NCBI GenBank assembly: GCA_028699795.1
Contig: JAQVTZ010000016.1
Span: forward strand, 1-17,231
From: Clostridia bacterium
Lineage (GTDB): Bacteria; Bacillota; Clostridia; Christensenellales; DTU072
Length of the DNA: 17,231 bases
Direction: 5' to 3'
Under the pieces are notes generated by a model. That model saw nothing but the letters and a program-made list of their open reading frames with translations, was not told where the DNA came from and did no database searches. The position numbers and the translations under genes are program-made. This document shows, one piece after another, positions 1-6,855 of the stretch. Each line of letters opens with the position of its first letter. Position 1 is the first letter of the stretch.

Positions 1-727
1 ACAAAGGTCGCTCTACCTCGGATACCTTAATTTCGCCGTGAAGTGTTGCCACAGCTACATTTAATTCGACAAAATCGGACAAGCCCTTTTCAACTAACGC
101 CCTTTTGCCGAAACTTGCGGCAACCGTAAGACCTTCTTCCAGCATGGTTCGCGTTTTGGCAAAAGTCAGACCGATACTGCTGCCTTGCTCGCACGGCTTA
201 ATCATGACGGGATAGCCGAATTCGTCTTCGATTTCTTTTACGATTGCATTGCAATGCGGCAACTTTACTTCGCGCCCCTCTACCGTATTTACGCCCATTG
301 CGTTTAAAGCTAGTTTGGTAAGATGCTTCTCCATACACAACGCCGAAGCGCGTACATCGCAAGAGGTGTAGGGTATGCCGTTTAACTCTAAGAGCCCCTG
401 CAAACTTCCGTTTTCGCCGTCGCCCCCGTGGGTGGCAAGCACGGCGCAATCCACTTCGCAAAACTCGGCGAAGCGGCGGTTATGATTCTTTTTGTACAGC
501 TTTCCGTTGGCAAGACAAACGCTTGCCAATCCTTTGGAATCAAAGTCTATGTAAAACTTAATATCAAACAACCTGCTGCCCATATACCATCCGCCGTCCC
601 GTATATACACGGGGATAACCTGATACCCTTTGATGGGCATTGCGTGCAACGCCTCTACGGCAGTAATGACGGAAATATCGTGTTCGGTCGAGTTGCCGCC
701 GAAAAGTACCAATGCATTCCGTTTCAT
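1..727 (-). CDS. ddl: D-alanine--D-alanine ligase, partial (C-terminus beyond left edge)
   Basis: ATP-dependent ligation of two D-alanines to the dipeptide that ends the peptidoglycan stem; cytoplasmic. About 242 codons are visible of a family that usually runs near 350, so the omega loop and the C-terminal half of the ATP-grasp domain are missing. Visible signatures are the N-terminal FGGNSTEHDIS loop, the THGGDGENGSLQG stretch followed by GIPYTSCDVRASAL and an MEKHLTK segment, and the ATP-grasp strand MIKPCEQGSSIG. The start is chosen because AAAGGAGG lies six bases before the ATG. It is the last visible gene of the long minus-strand operon, 11 bases after the Mur ligase, whose MurF-type reaction would use its product. 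Specificity (D-Ala versus D-Lac or D-Ser) cannot be read because the determining region is outside the window. Confidence 0.93.
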   Translation of the reverse strand, partial: MKRNALVLFGGNSTEHDISVITAVEALHAMPIKGYQVIPVYIRDGGWYMGSRLFDIKFYIDFDSKGLASVCLANGKLYKKNHNRRFAEFCEVDCAVLATHGGDGENGSLQGLLELNGIPYTSCDVRASALCMEKHLTKLALNAMGVNTVEGREVKLPHCNAIVKEIEDEFGYPVMIKPCEQGSSIGLTFAKTRTMLEEGLTVAASFGKRALVEKGLSDFVELNVAVATLHGEIKVSEVERPL

Positions 728-738
728 ATCGTCCTCCT

Positions 739-2280
739 TTAAGGGATGTCGTTTTGTATCAACAATACATCGTTGTTGCGTAGTATCGTTTTGAGTCCGT
801 CGGATGCGTCTTGAAAGGTTTTGAACACATGCACATTGCCCGAGGGAAAACCGCTGTTATAAAGTCCTAATTTAATATACGCGGCGTTTTCGCCCGTGAG
901 AATGACGACATCCGCTACTTCCGCGGTCATAGAACCCACCAATTGGTTTATTTCGGCTTGCTTATTTCCAAGTTCTACAATCCCCTGCGTAAATACGACC
1001 TTCCTTCTGTCTTGATACAGCGAAAGCACTTCCAACGCAAACCGTACGCCCTCCAAATTGCCGTTGTAACTATCGTCTATTACAGTAACGCCGCCTTTGG
1101 TGTCCAACAACTCCAACCTGTGCGGTACAGGCTTCAGGCTTTTTACTACTTCGACCAAGTCGGGCAACTCGATGCCGAGTTCCGCCGCAAGCGTTAGACA
1201 CAATAATATATTGATGATATTGTGTCTTCCCAAAAGCCTTGTCGTAAGAGTTACATCCGCTCCCAAACCTTTAAGCGTAAAACTGCTGCCGTTGTTGTTC
1301 AGTTGGATATTGTCGGCATACACGCCCTTTTCTGAACGGTGTGTAAACACCGCCTTACATTTGACAAGACAGTTTTCGAACATCTTCAACGAATACTTGT
1401 TGTCCCCGTTAAAAACGGCAAAACCGTCCGAGGGCAGACTGTCCATTAACTCTTTTTTGGTTTCATATATTCTGTTTTCTGTTTTGAATGTCGCCAAATG
1501 CTGCGGCGCAACACCCGTAATCATCGCATACTTCGGCTTGACGATTGCCGCAAGCTCTTGAATGTCGCCTTTTTTGCGGGCGCCCATTTCTGCGATAAAC
1601 ACCTCCTCGTCGCCTTCTATCTTTTGCGCCGTGCGCGCGATACCGAGCGGCGTATTGTAGTTTTTTTCGGTTTTGATGACCTTATACTTCACCGCTAGCA
1701 TCTCCGCAAGGATATTTTTGCAGCTCGTTTTGCCATAACTGCCCGTAATCCCGATTTTGATTGCCTGCAACGCGTCCAATTTTTCTTTGGCTGTCTTTAC
1801 ATACCGCTTATTATTAAGACTTTCTAACGGAGTTATCGCGCAATTGATGCCTACCGTAATCATTCTTGTTAAAACAAGTACGCTGAAGCCTGCCGCAGTA
1901 CTACCCCATATAGAGCGAATGAAAATCGCAAAAACCATTTGAAGACATACCAATACGGCACACACCGCAATTGCAAGACGGACGGCCCGATGCGTAAACT
2001 TGAGCGGCGTACGGAGCCTAACAATATCTATCACGCCGTATACAATCACAATAATTAACGCGCTCAATGTTGCGGCAAAACTTGTTGTAATCTTTGCCAA
2101 AGTCAGAGACAGCGCAAAAAATACGGATAAAACAAGGTATTCTAATATAATTCTAACGGTTTGCGGCTTCAACACCGCAAATGACAACCTGTAGCCGTTC
2201 ATTTGCAAAGCGCGAAGCGCCCTGTACGACCAGACAACAGATGCGAGTACGAACATAATCCCCGTTAGCGTATTACCCAT
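739..2280 (-). CDS. Membrane-anchored Mur ligase, MurF-like
   Basis: About 513 residues. The C-terminal two thirds is a Mur ligase: P-loop GITGSYGKTS near residues 177-186, NYNTPLGIA (207-215), EMGARKKGDI (231-240), a YETKKEL segment near 272-278 where the carbamylated lysine is expected, GRHNIINIL (351-359), and DDSYNGN (402-408), which is typical of MurF. The usual N-terminal substrate domain is absent. In its place are about 165 residues with roughly five hydrophobic segments (near 4-20, 46-62, 70-88, 100-121 and 131-149). The C-terminus stops at LLIQNDIP and lacks the usual KGSR-type ending of MurF. Start: the ATG at 2280 follows GGGGGCGCAA and overlaps the hydrolase stop by 8 bases; an ATG 15 codons upstream is possible but lies inside the hydrolase gene. 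Adjacency to ddl supports addition of D-Ala-D-Ala to a muropeptide (inference). It could instead be an amide ligase of the MurT/CapB type. Confidence 0.85.
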   Translation of the reverse strand: MGNTLTGIMFVLASVVWSYRALRALQMNGYRLSFAVLKPQTVRIILEYLVLSVFFALSLTLAKITTSFAATLSALIIVIVYGVIDIVRLRTPLKFTHRAVRLAIAVCAVLVCLQMVFAIFIRSIWGSTAAGFSVLVLTRMITVGINCAITPLESLNNKRYVKTAKEKLDALQAIKIGITGSYGKTSCKNILAEMLAVKYKVIKTEKNYNTPLGIARTAQKIEGDEEVFIAEMGARKKGDIQELAAIVKPKYAMITGVAPQHLATFKTENRIYETKKELMDSLPSDGFAVFNGDNKYSLKMFENCLVKCKAVFTHRSEKGVYADNIQLNNNGSSFTLKGLGADVTLTTRLLGRHNIINILLCLTLAAELGIELPDLVEVVKSLKPVPHRLELLDTKGGVTVIDDSYNGNLEGVRFALEVLSLYQDRRKVVFTQGIVELGNKQAEINQLVGSMTAEVADVVILTGENAAYIKLGLYNSGFPSGNVHVFKTFQDASDGLKTILRNNDVLLIQNDIP

Positions 2281-2983
2281 TTGCGCCCCCGATAAATGCT
2301 TTGATATGCGCCAAACATTCGGCATATTGATCCAAATACGAAAAGTGACCTGCGCCTTTTAGCACAATCAGTCTGCCGCGCACAAGTCGCCGTGCCATCT
2401 TTCGCCCCATATACAAGGGTGTATCGGCATCATTTGCGCCCCATAATAATAAAGCGGGCAAAGTGATATAGCTTAACTCTTTGTCAAGATGCGTATTGAC
2501 AATATTGACGAATGTTTGCTTTTGGTATCCTTTCGCCTCACGATAATCCGCGGACCCCGATAATCGGGTGGACAACCCTACGTTTTTTCGAAACTTGTAA
2601 AGTAAAACCTTGTAACAATAACGCAAGCCTCTTCTCGGACGCATGCCCGACGCGTCAATCAAAACAATACGGTCGATGAGCATACCGTATTTGCGCGCTG
2701 TCCACAGCGCGACCTTTCCGCCAAAAGAGTGCCCCACCAGCACAACGCTTGTCATTTTGTAAAATCGAATTAGCGCGACAACGGCTTCCGCAAAATCGTC
2801 TAAAATTAAGGCTTTATCGGGATGCGGCGTATCTCCGAACCCGTATAAATCCACTTGCGTTACGCGGTATTCCCGCGAAAAGGGTAGTGCCAAAGCGGCA
2901 AGGCTGTCTTTGTTGCCGCCCCACCCGTGCAAAAAAATAATGTCCTGCCCGCGGCCGGACTGTCTATGCGAAATAATCGCTAT
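2273..2983 (-). CDS. Alpha/beta hydrolase, probable non-canonical start codon
   Basis: About 235 residues with the serine hydrolase triad: nucleophile in VGHSFGG, acid in GANDADTP and histidine in GAGHFSYLD, plus the oxyanion loop FLHGWGGNKD. It resembles small cytoplasmic esterases or acyl hydrolases; the substrate is unknown. The reading frame continues upstream of HGWGG through IAIISHRQSGRGQDIIF, which supplies the expected first beta strands. However, that stretch has no ATG, GTG or TTG except the TTG directly before HGWGG. A strong AAGGAGG lies just after the rimI stop, 5 bases before an ATA (2983) and 11 before an ATT (2977). I therefore place the start at ATA/ATT; the conservative alternative is the TTG at 2932, which would remove the first strand. 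It sits between rimI and the Mur ligase in one operon, and its end overlaps the Mur ligase start by 8 bases. Confidence 0.8.
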   Translation of the reverse strand: MAIISHRQSGRGQDIIFLHGWGGNKDSLAALALPFSREYRVTQVDLYGFGDTPHPDKALILDDFAEAVVALIRFYKMTSVVLVGHSFGGKVALWTARKYGMLIDRIVLIDASGMRPRRGLRYCYKVLLYKFRKNVGLSTRLSGSADYREAKGYQKQTFVNIVNTHLDKELSYITLPALLLWGANDADTPLYMGRKMARRLVRGRLIVLKGAGHFSYLDQYAECLAHIKAFIGGANG

Positions 2984-2996
2984 CGGCTCCTCCTTA

Positions 2997-3434
2997 TCAA
3001 AAGGTCAGCCAATAGATGAGGGCATGCGCGTATAAGCCGTAATAATCTTTGCGAATCCCCGCTAAGACAAAGCCTTCGCTCTCGTAGAGAGCCCTCGCTG
3101 CGGCATTGTTTTCCCTCACTTCGAGGGTTACCGCCCTAACGCCCAACGACTTGGCTTCCTCCAATAATGTCTTTAACAGAGCTCTGCCGAATCCCAGCTT
3201 ACGGTATGCCCTATCTATGGCTATATTCATAATATGAGCCTCGTCCATAATGTGTGCAAAGCCGCCGTAGCCGCATAACGCGCCGCCCTCGCATAGCGCG
3301 ACAAAATAATGTTTTGTTGTGTCTTGGATTTCTTCTAAAAATAGGTTTTGGGACCAAGCGTGATCCCCAAATGTTTCTTTCTCGATGGATGCGATTGCCG
3401 CGGTATCCCGCTCTTCTAAGGGGCGTATCAGCAT
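2997..3434 (-). CDS. rimI: Ribosomal protein S18-alanine N-acetyltransferase-like GNAT
   Basis: 145 residues, normal length for RimI. The GNAT fold is seen in order: MLIRPLEERDTAAIASIE, the SQNLFLEEI helix, the acetyl-CoA loop RKLGFGRALL (RxxGxGxxLL type) and the closing VTLEVRENNAAARALYESEGF, which is very typical of RimI. RimI acetylates the N-terminal alanine of ribosomal protein S18 in E. coli; other alpha-amino substrates are known in the family. Start: the ATG at 3434 overlaps the tsaB stop by 7 bases (ATGCTGA), which implies translational coupling. The position right after tsaE-tsaB is the usual neighbourhood of RimI in Bacillota. The TsaD gene that often follows is not in this window. 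Confidence 0.92.
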   Translation of the reverse strand: MLIRPLEERDTAAIASIEKETFGDHAWSQNLFLEEIQDTTKHYFVALCEGGALCGYGGFAHIMDEAHIMNIAIDRAYRKLGFGRALLKTLLEEAKSLGVRAVTLEVRENNAAARALYESEGFVLAGIRKDYYGLYAHALIYWLTF

Positions 3435-3988
3435 AGAAGTTCGGCAGAGCTTTTTTTAAGATAGAACGGTCTTGCTGTTACCACAAAATCGGATTTTGCT
3501 ATCTTGTCTTTGAAAACCGAAATCAGCAACACGGGCAAAGGTTTATCAATAATATATTTTGGGATGCCGTAGTTGTCCGTTTCAGTACCCGAAAGCGATA
3601 AATAGCTGTCTTTGCCGTCTTGGCGCGCAAGCGCATAAAAGTTGTTATGTTTGCAATCCAAAAGCGCCAAGCCTGTCTCTTTGCCGAAAATAACGGGTTC
3701 GAGTGAAGTAATTTGCACCACCTTTGCCCGCGATGCAAATGCCATCGCGTTTGCAGTTGCCACGCCGATGCGTATGCCCGTAAACGAGCCGGGCCCTACC
3801 ACCACGCCGATATAATTTAACTCCATAGGTTGTAGGTGGCATTTCTCCAGCACTTTTTCTATGGCAATTAAAATGCTGCCCGTATGCCTTCTTGCGCCGC
3901 TCTCTCCCACGAAAATTTCCTCTTTTTCGCCGTTGATCCCGATAATTACCAATCTGTCCGCGGTGCTGTCTATCACTAGCGCTTTCAT
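3428..3988 (-). CDS. tsaB: tRNA t6A37 threonylcarbamoyladenosine biosynthesis protein TsaB
   Basis: About 186 residues. TsaB is the inactive paralogue that pairs with TsaD and binds TsaE in the complex that makes N6-threonylcarbamoyladenosine at position 37 of ANN-decoding tRNAs. The N-terminal MKALVIDSTADRL is the ASKHA-type first strand, followed by ARRHTGSILIAIEKVL and the family signature VVVGPGSFTGIRIGVATA. The protein is shorter than E. coli or B. subtilis TsaB (about 230), with the loss in the C-terminal half. Start: the ATG at 3988 forms an ATGA overlap with the tsaE stop; an in-frame ATG 31 codons upstream lies inside tsaE and adds residues unlike the family. It is coupled downstream to rimI by a 7-base overlap. 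Confidence 0.92.
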   Translation of the reverse strand: MKALVIDSTADRLVIIGINGEKEEIFVGESGARRHTGSILIAIEKVLEKCHLQPMELNYIGVVVGPGSFTGIRIGVATANAMAFASRAKVVQITSLEPVIFGKETGLALLDCKHNNFYALARQDGKDSYLSLSGTETDNYGIPKYIIDKPLPVLLISVFKDKIAKSDFVVTARPFYLKKSSAELLC

Positions 3989-4395
3989 AAGCCCTCTATC
4001 GTTATTTCTCTTTGATCGTCCCCTTTCGATACAATATCCACATTGATAATTTTGCCTTGGGGATGCTTTAATTTGTTCCATTCTATCACAACAACGCTTT
4101 TACCGTCAAAACAATCCTCGATGCCCAACTCTTCCAGTTCGCACTCATCCTCTAGCCTGTACATATCCATATGGTACAACTTCAGCCTGCCGCCTTCGTA
4201 CTCTTTGATAATGGTAAAAGTGGGACTCAGCACGGTTTTGTTAATTCCCAAAGCCTCTGCAAGACCTTTGGTAAAGGTGGTTTTGCCCGCTCCCAACTCT
4301 CCGTTAAGAAGCAGCGTTTCGCCCCCTGTTAAAGCTGCGGCTATCGTTTTCGCAAGGTTGCGGGTTTCCTCGGCGCTGTGTGAAAAAATTTTCAT
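3985..4395 (-). CDS. tsaE: tRNA t6A37 biosynthesis ATPase TsaE
   Basis: 136 residues, close to the usual 140-155. Walker A is GELGAGKTT (residues 33-41), followed by the SPTFTIIKEYEG switch-like segment, the YHMDMYRL motif and a VIEWNKL strand with the conserved EW pair. TsaE is the P-loop ATPase that resets the TsaBD complex during t6A synthesis. It starts three bases after the rsfS stop, with only a weak purine-rich GGAAATAGAG upstream, so translation probably depends on coupling to rsfS. It ends in an ATGA overlap with tsaB. Confidence 0.93.
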   Translation of the reverse strand: MKIFSHSAEETRNLAKTIAAALTGGETLLLNGELGAGKTTFTKGLAEALGINKTVLSPTFTIIKEYEGGRLKLYHMDMYRLEDECELEELGIEDCFDGKSVVVIEWNKLKHPQGKIINVDIVSKGDDQREITIEGL

Positions 4396-4398
4396 GCT

Positions 4399-4716
4399 CT
4401 ATTTCCAGAGTCTTTCCAAACAATAATAATCTCTGGTATCGGCATTAAAAATGTGCACAATGACATCGCCATAAACCAATACACCCCAACGACCGTCTGC
4501 GAGACCTTCTTTGCGCTTCACGAATACGCCTTGAGGCTCCAACTTTTCTTCCAGTTCTTCTGCAAGCGCTTTTACATGCGTGGTGTTTTTCCCTGTCGCA
4601 ATCACAAAGTAATCCGTGATAGAGGATTTCTCTGCCATATCGATAACGGTAATGTCGCCCCCCTTTTTGTCTTCCAAAAGGGCAATGATTTTGCTTTTTA
4701 GTGTGTCGGCGTCCAT
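4399..4716 (-). CDS. rsfS: Ribosome silencing factor RsfS
   Basis: 105 residues, the standard size for the RsfS/Iojap family. The conserved stretch is complete: SSITDYFVIATGKNTTHVKALAEELEEKL, then KEGLADGRWGVLVYGDVIVHIFN and the ending TRDYYCLERLW. RsfS binds ribosomal protein uL14 on the 50S subunit and blocks joining with 30S when nutrients are low. The start has AAAGGAG four bases upstream of the ATG. It follows nadD-yqeK by about 30 bases, which is the conserved nadD-yqeK-rsfS order in Bacillota. Confidence 0.96.
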   Translation of the reverse strand: MDADTLKSKIIALLEDKKGGDITVIDMAEKSSITDYFVIATGKNTTHVKALAEELEEKLEPQGVFVKRKEGLADGRWGVLVYGDVIVHIFNADTRDYYCLERLWK

Positions 4717-4745
4717 AAAACTCCTTTCTATCTTTTATTGCTTTC

Positions 4746-5867
4746 TTATGATTTATTTGTATTAGTATAGTATTCTAAACATTCATTTGTCAAGTTATCC
4801 GCCTTGATGCCTCGTTTTAGAAGATAATCGGCGTTGTGCCTGACCAACTCGACAAAAGCTGTATCAAATCCTTGGTAAAGGGTGCTTCTAAGTGTGTCGA
4901 TTCCTTCGTAATCTCTGCCTTCTTCCAGTTTATCGGCGATATAAATGAGCTTGTCCAGCCTGCTCATTGCGGGCTTACCCGTCGTATGACAGGCTATCGC
5001 ATCCAATATCTCTTTGTCGCATATCCCGTAAATTTCCTCGGCAATCTCCGCGCCCATATACTGGTGAATTACTTGCGGAGCGTCGGTCGGATAGTTTTTA
5101 CCAACGCATGGCATCTCTTTGGCGCAATCGTGCAAAAGTCCCGCCACAAATGCCTTATGATAGCTTACTTTAGCAAGGGTACAATACTTTGCCGCAAACA
5201 CAGCGGTTCGGGCGCAATGGGCAAAAAGCGACGGGCTGACAGCGTTTTTCAGGTGGTTTACGAGTTCCGAATAGGTACTGTAAAGACCTTTAGATTGTAT
5301 GTAATCCTGTATTCGTTTATCAAAAAAACCATGCGTGTCCATATCAAGCTCTAACCGCGCTTTGATTTCTCCGCTGGAGACCTCTTTGCCACACGCATTA
5401 AGTTTTACAATATCCGCATGAAAAAGTTTTCGCGCGTTTTGTATTGCTGTGTCTATAGTCGGATACCCCTCTCTTGCAATCACGGCAAGAGTGATTTCTT
5501 TTGCTATCACTTCGGGCTTGACCCAAGTATGAAAGTTAATCATGCTGTCGCCGCCGATAATATAAAAATAGGCATCCGCTTGATATTTATCTTTTAGCAA
5601 TCTTATAATACGGTACGAACAATTGGTTGTATCACCCGTTTCCGCTTCGATTGTGTCTATTACGATGTTGCTTTTCCCGCTTGCCCAAAGCGTAAGCATT
5701 GCCGCTCTGTCCCAAAAATCCGTTACAGGGCTGTCTTTATGCGGTGGGTTTTGGGACGGCACCAACACGAGCTTATCAAGCCGCAACTCTTGCAAAGAGG
5801 CTGTAACCGCCGCCTCGTGTTCGCTGTGAAAAGGGTCGAACGCACCCCCGAAAAAACCGATTCTCAT
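4746..5867 (-). CDS. nadD-yqeK: Fused nicotinate-nucleotide adenylyltransferase (NadD) and YqeK-type HD Ap4A hydrolase
   Basis: 373 residues in two domains. NadD (about 1-195) transfers AMP to nicotinate mononucleotide in NAD synthesis: GGAFDPFHSEH (7-17; the usual HxGH is HSEH here), NPPHK, YIIGGDSMINFHTW (102-115) and VSSGEIKARL (163-172, the ISSTxIR site). YqeK (about 200-373) is an HD-domain phosphohydrolase, a family shown to cleave Ap4A symmetrically: H217, GLLHDCAKE (H246-D247), H268, H294 and YIADKLEEGRD (D312). Many Bacillota have these as two adjacent genes; here they form one frame. Start: the ATG at 5867 precedes MRIGFFGG, the true NadD N-terminus. There is no Shine-Dalgarno, and the -10 box ends 6 bases upstream. 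A second ATG 6 codons earlier overlaps the -10 box. Confidence 0.94.
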   Translation of the reverse strand: MRIGFFGGAFDPFHSEHEAAVTASLQELRLDKLVLVPSQNPPHKDSPVTDFWDRAAMLTLWASGKSNIVIDTIEAETGDTTNCSYRIIRLLKDKYQADAYFYIIGGDSMINFHTWVKPEVIAKEITLAVIAREGYPTIDTAIQNARKLFHADIVKLNACGKEVSSGEIKARLELDMDTHGFFDKRIQDYIQSKGLYSTYSELVNHLKNAVSPSLFAHCARTAVFAAKYCTLAKVSYHKAFVAGLLHDCAKEMPCVGKNYPTDAPQVIHQYMGAEIAEEIYGICDKEILDAIACHTTGKPAMSRLDKLIYIADKLEEGRDYEGIDTLRSTLYQGFDTAFVELVRHNADYLLKRGIKADNLTNECLEYYTNTNKS

Positions 5868-5873
5868 AGCTAA

Positions 5874-5902
5874 ATTATAAACCATTTGACTATAAATATC
5901 AA
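5874..5902 (-). promoter_or_regulatory. Promoter of the nadD-yqeK operon, predicted leaderless
   Basis: On the minus strand TTGATA (5897-5902), a 17-base spacer and a perfect TATAAT (5874-5879). Six bases separate the -10 box from the ATG at 5867, so the transcript should begin at or within a base or two of the start codon. No Shine-Dalgarno precedes the ATG. This probably drives all eight genes down to ddl, since no other promoter or terminator is evident inside. Confidence 0.7.
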
Positions 5903-5918
5903 ATTAAAGTACGAAGAT

Positions 5919-6016
5919 AAATTACAAATTACAAAGTACAAATGAAATCAAATTACAAATTACAAATTACAAATATGGATGAATCCAAATTACAAATTAC
6001 AAATATGGATGAATCC
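5919..6016. repeat. AAATTAC heptamer array with a 30-bp tandem duplication
   Basis: Seven perfect AAATTAC units (starting at 5919, 5926, 5950, 5957, 5964, 5987 and 5994) and one AAAGTAC variant (5933). A perfect 30-bp direct repeat, two heptamers plus a 16-base tail AAATATGGATGAATCC, occupies 5957-5986 and 5987-6016 with no gap. The array lies between the divergent promoter region of nadD and the upstream part of the 6104 gene. It has no inverted symmetry, so it is neither a CRISPR array nor a terminator. It may be a replication-slippage microsatellite. Confidence 0.9.
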
Positions 6017-6103
6017 GTTTGAGTCCGACAAAACATACGCAAAAGGGACATAATTGCCGTTTGTTTTCGACTGGTCGGGAACAATATTGTCAATAATGAT
6101 ACC

Positions 6104-6844
6104 ATGAAAAGAATTGGTGACAAGGTTTTTATCAGCGTCCTTATTTTTCTGCTCCTCTTTTTCTGGAGCTTGTATTTTACGCGCAGTTGGTGGCAGAGCG
6201 CGATTCTTGCGGTGGCGGCAAGCGTGTTGGTTATTTTAATTTGGCTTACCGTATCCGTTCGTGTCAAAAAAAGCCGTACCCCCTCCCGTATCGAGGTTTT
6301 TCGCCTGCTTGCAGCAATGGGGTATGAAGAAAGTACCGCCCTGCTTTACGATACCCTGCCTGTTCATATCCGCTCGGACTTCGCGCCTCCCTCATTTGTA
6401 CTTAACGGCGACACTTTGGTCTATAACAACCTCAAATTTACGCCTACCATCGAAGAAGATATCGCCAAAATGTACAGACTGTGCAAGGCAAAAGGACTGT
6501 CGAAAGCTATTTTTGTTGCCGCGCGTACCGACCGAAAAATGATGTCTTTGGCGGCGTATCTCGGTATTTCCGCCTACTTTCCGGACAGATTCACCATAAA
6601 AAACTACCTTGTCCGCCACAACGCCGTTCCGCAGCCTCCCGAGCCTGTCCAATTCAAACTGCCGAAATTAAAGATAAAAGAGCTTGCTCCCATTGTTTTT
6701 GATCGCCGCAAGGTCAAATACTATCTTTTTTCGGGCATCATGCTGCTGCTGATGTCGCTCATTACGCCGCTCAGACTGTATTATCTCATTTTCTCTAGTG
6801 TGCCTATGGTTTTGGCGATTATTTCTCTTTTTATAAAAGAATAA
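6104..6844 (+). CDS. Membrane protein of unknown function, four predicted helices around a cytosolic alpha/beta domain
   Basis: 246 residues, not recognised as a named family. Hydrophobic segments lie near residues 9-28, 31-52, 206-223 and 226-243; the last two form a C-terminal hairpin. Between them is a soluble domain of about 150 residues. Its pattern of strand VLNGDTLVYNNLKF, helix EEDIAKMYRLCKAKG, strand SKAIFVAA, helix RKMMSLAAYLG and strand ISAYFP recalls the second half of Mrr/restriction-endonuclease-like folds. I see no D-(E/Q)xK catalytic set, so a non-catalytic or unrelated domain is equally possible. The ATG at 6104 lacks a Shine-Dalgarno, and no alternative ATG, GTG or TTG lies just upstream in frame. 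It is transcribed away from nadD and converges on the methyltransferase with an 11-base gap. Confidence 0.75.
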   Translation: MKRIGDKVFISVLIFLLLFFWSLYFTRSWWQSAILAVAASVLVILIWLTVSVRVKKSRTPSRIEVFRLLAAMGYEESTALLYDTLPVHIRSDFAPPSFVLNGDTLVYNNLKFTPTIEEDIAKMYRLCKAKGLSKAIFVAARTDRKMMSLAAYLGISAYFPDRFTIKNYLVRHNAVPQPPEPVQFKLPKLKIKELAPIVFDRRKVKYYLFSGIMLLLMSLITPLRLYYLIFSSVPMVLAIISLFIKE

Positions 6845-6855
6845 TCAGCATATTT

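Noticed and set aside
4836..5354. 172-codon plus-strand frame within nadD-yqeK
   Set aside because: Shadow of a well-supported gene on the other strand with no recognisable features.
5919..6016. Tandem repeats considered as a CRISPR array
   Set aside because: Units are 7 and 30 bases with no unique spacers and no cas genes nearby.
5953..6267. Minus-strand frame ending in repeated SSIFVICNLD
   Set aside because: The repeated peptide is just the 30-bp DNA repeat read in frame; the rest is antisense to the N-terminus of the 6104 gene.
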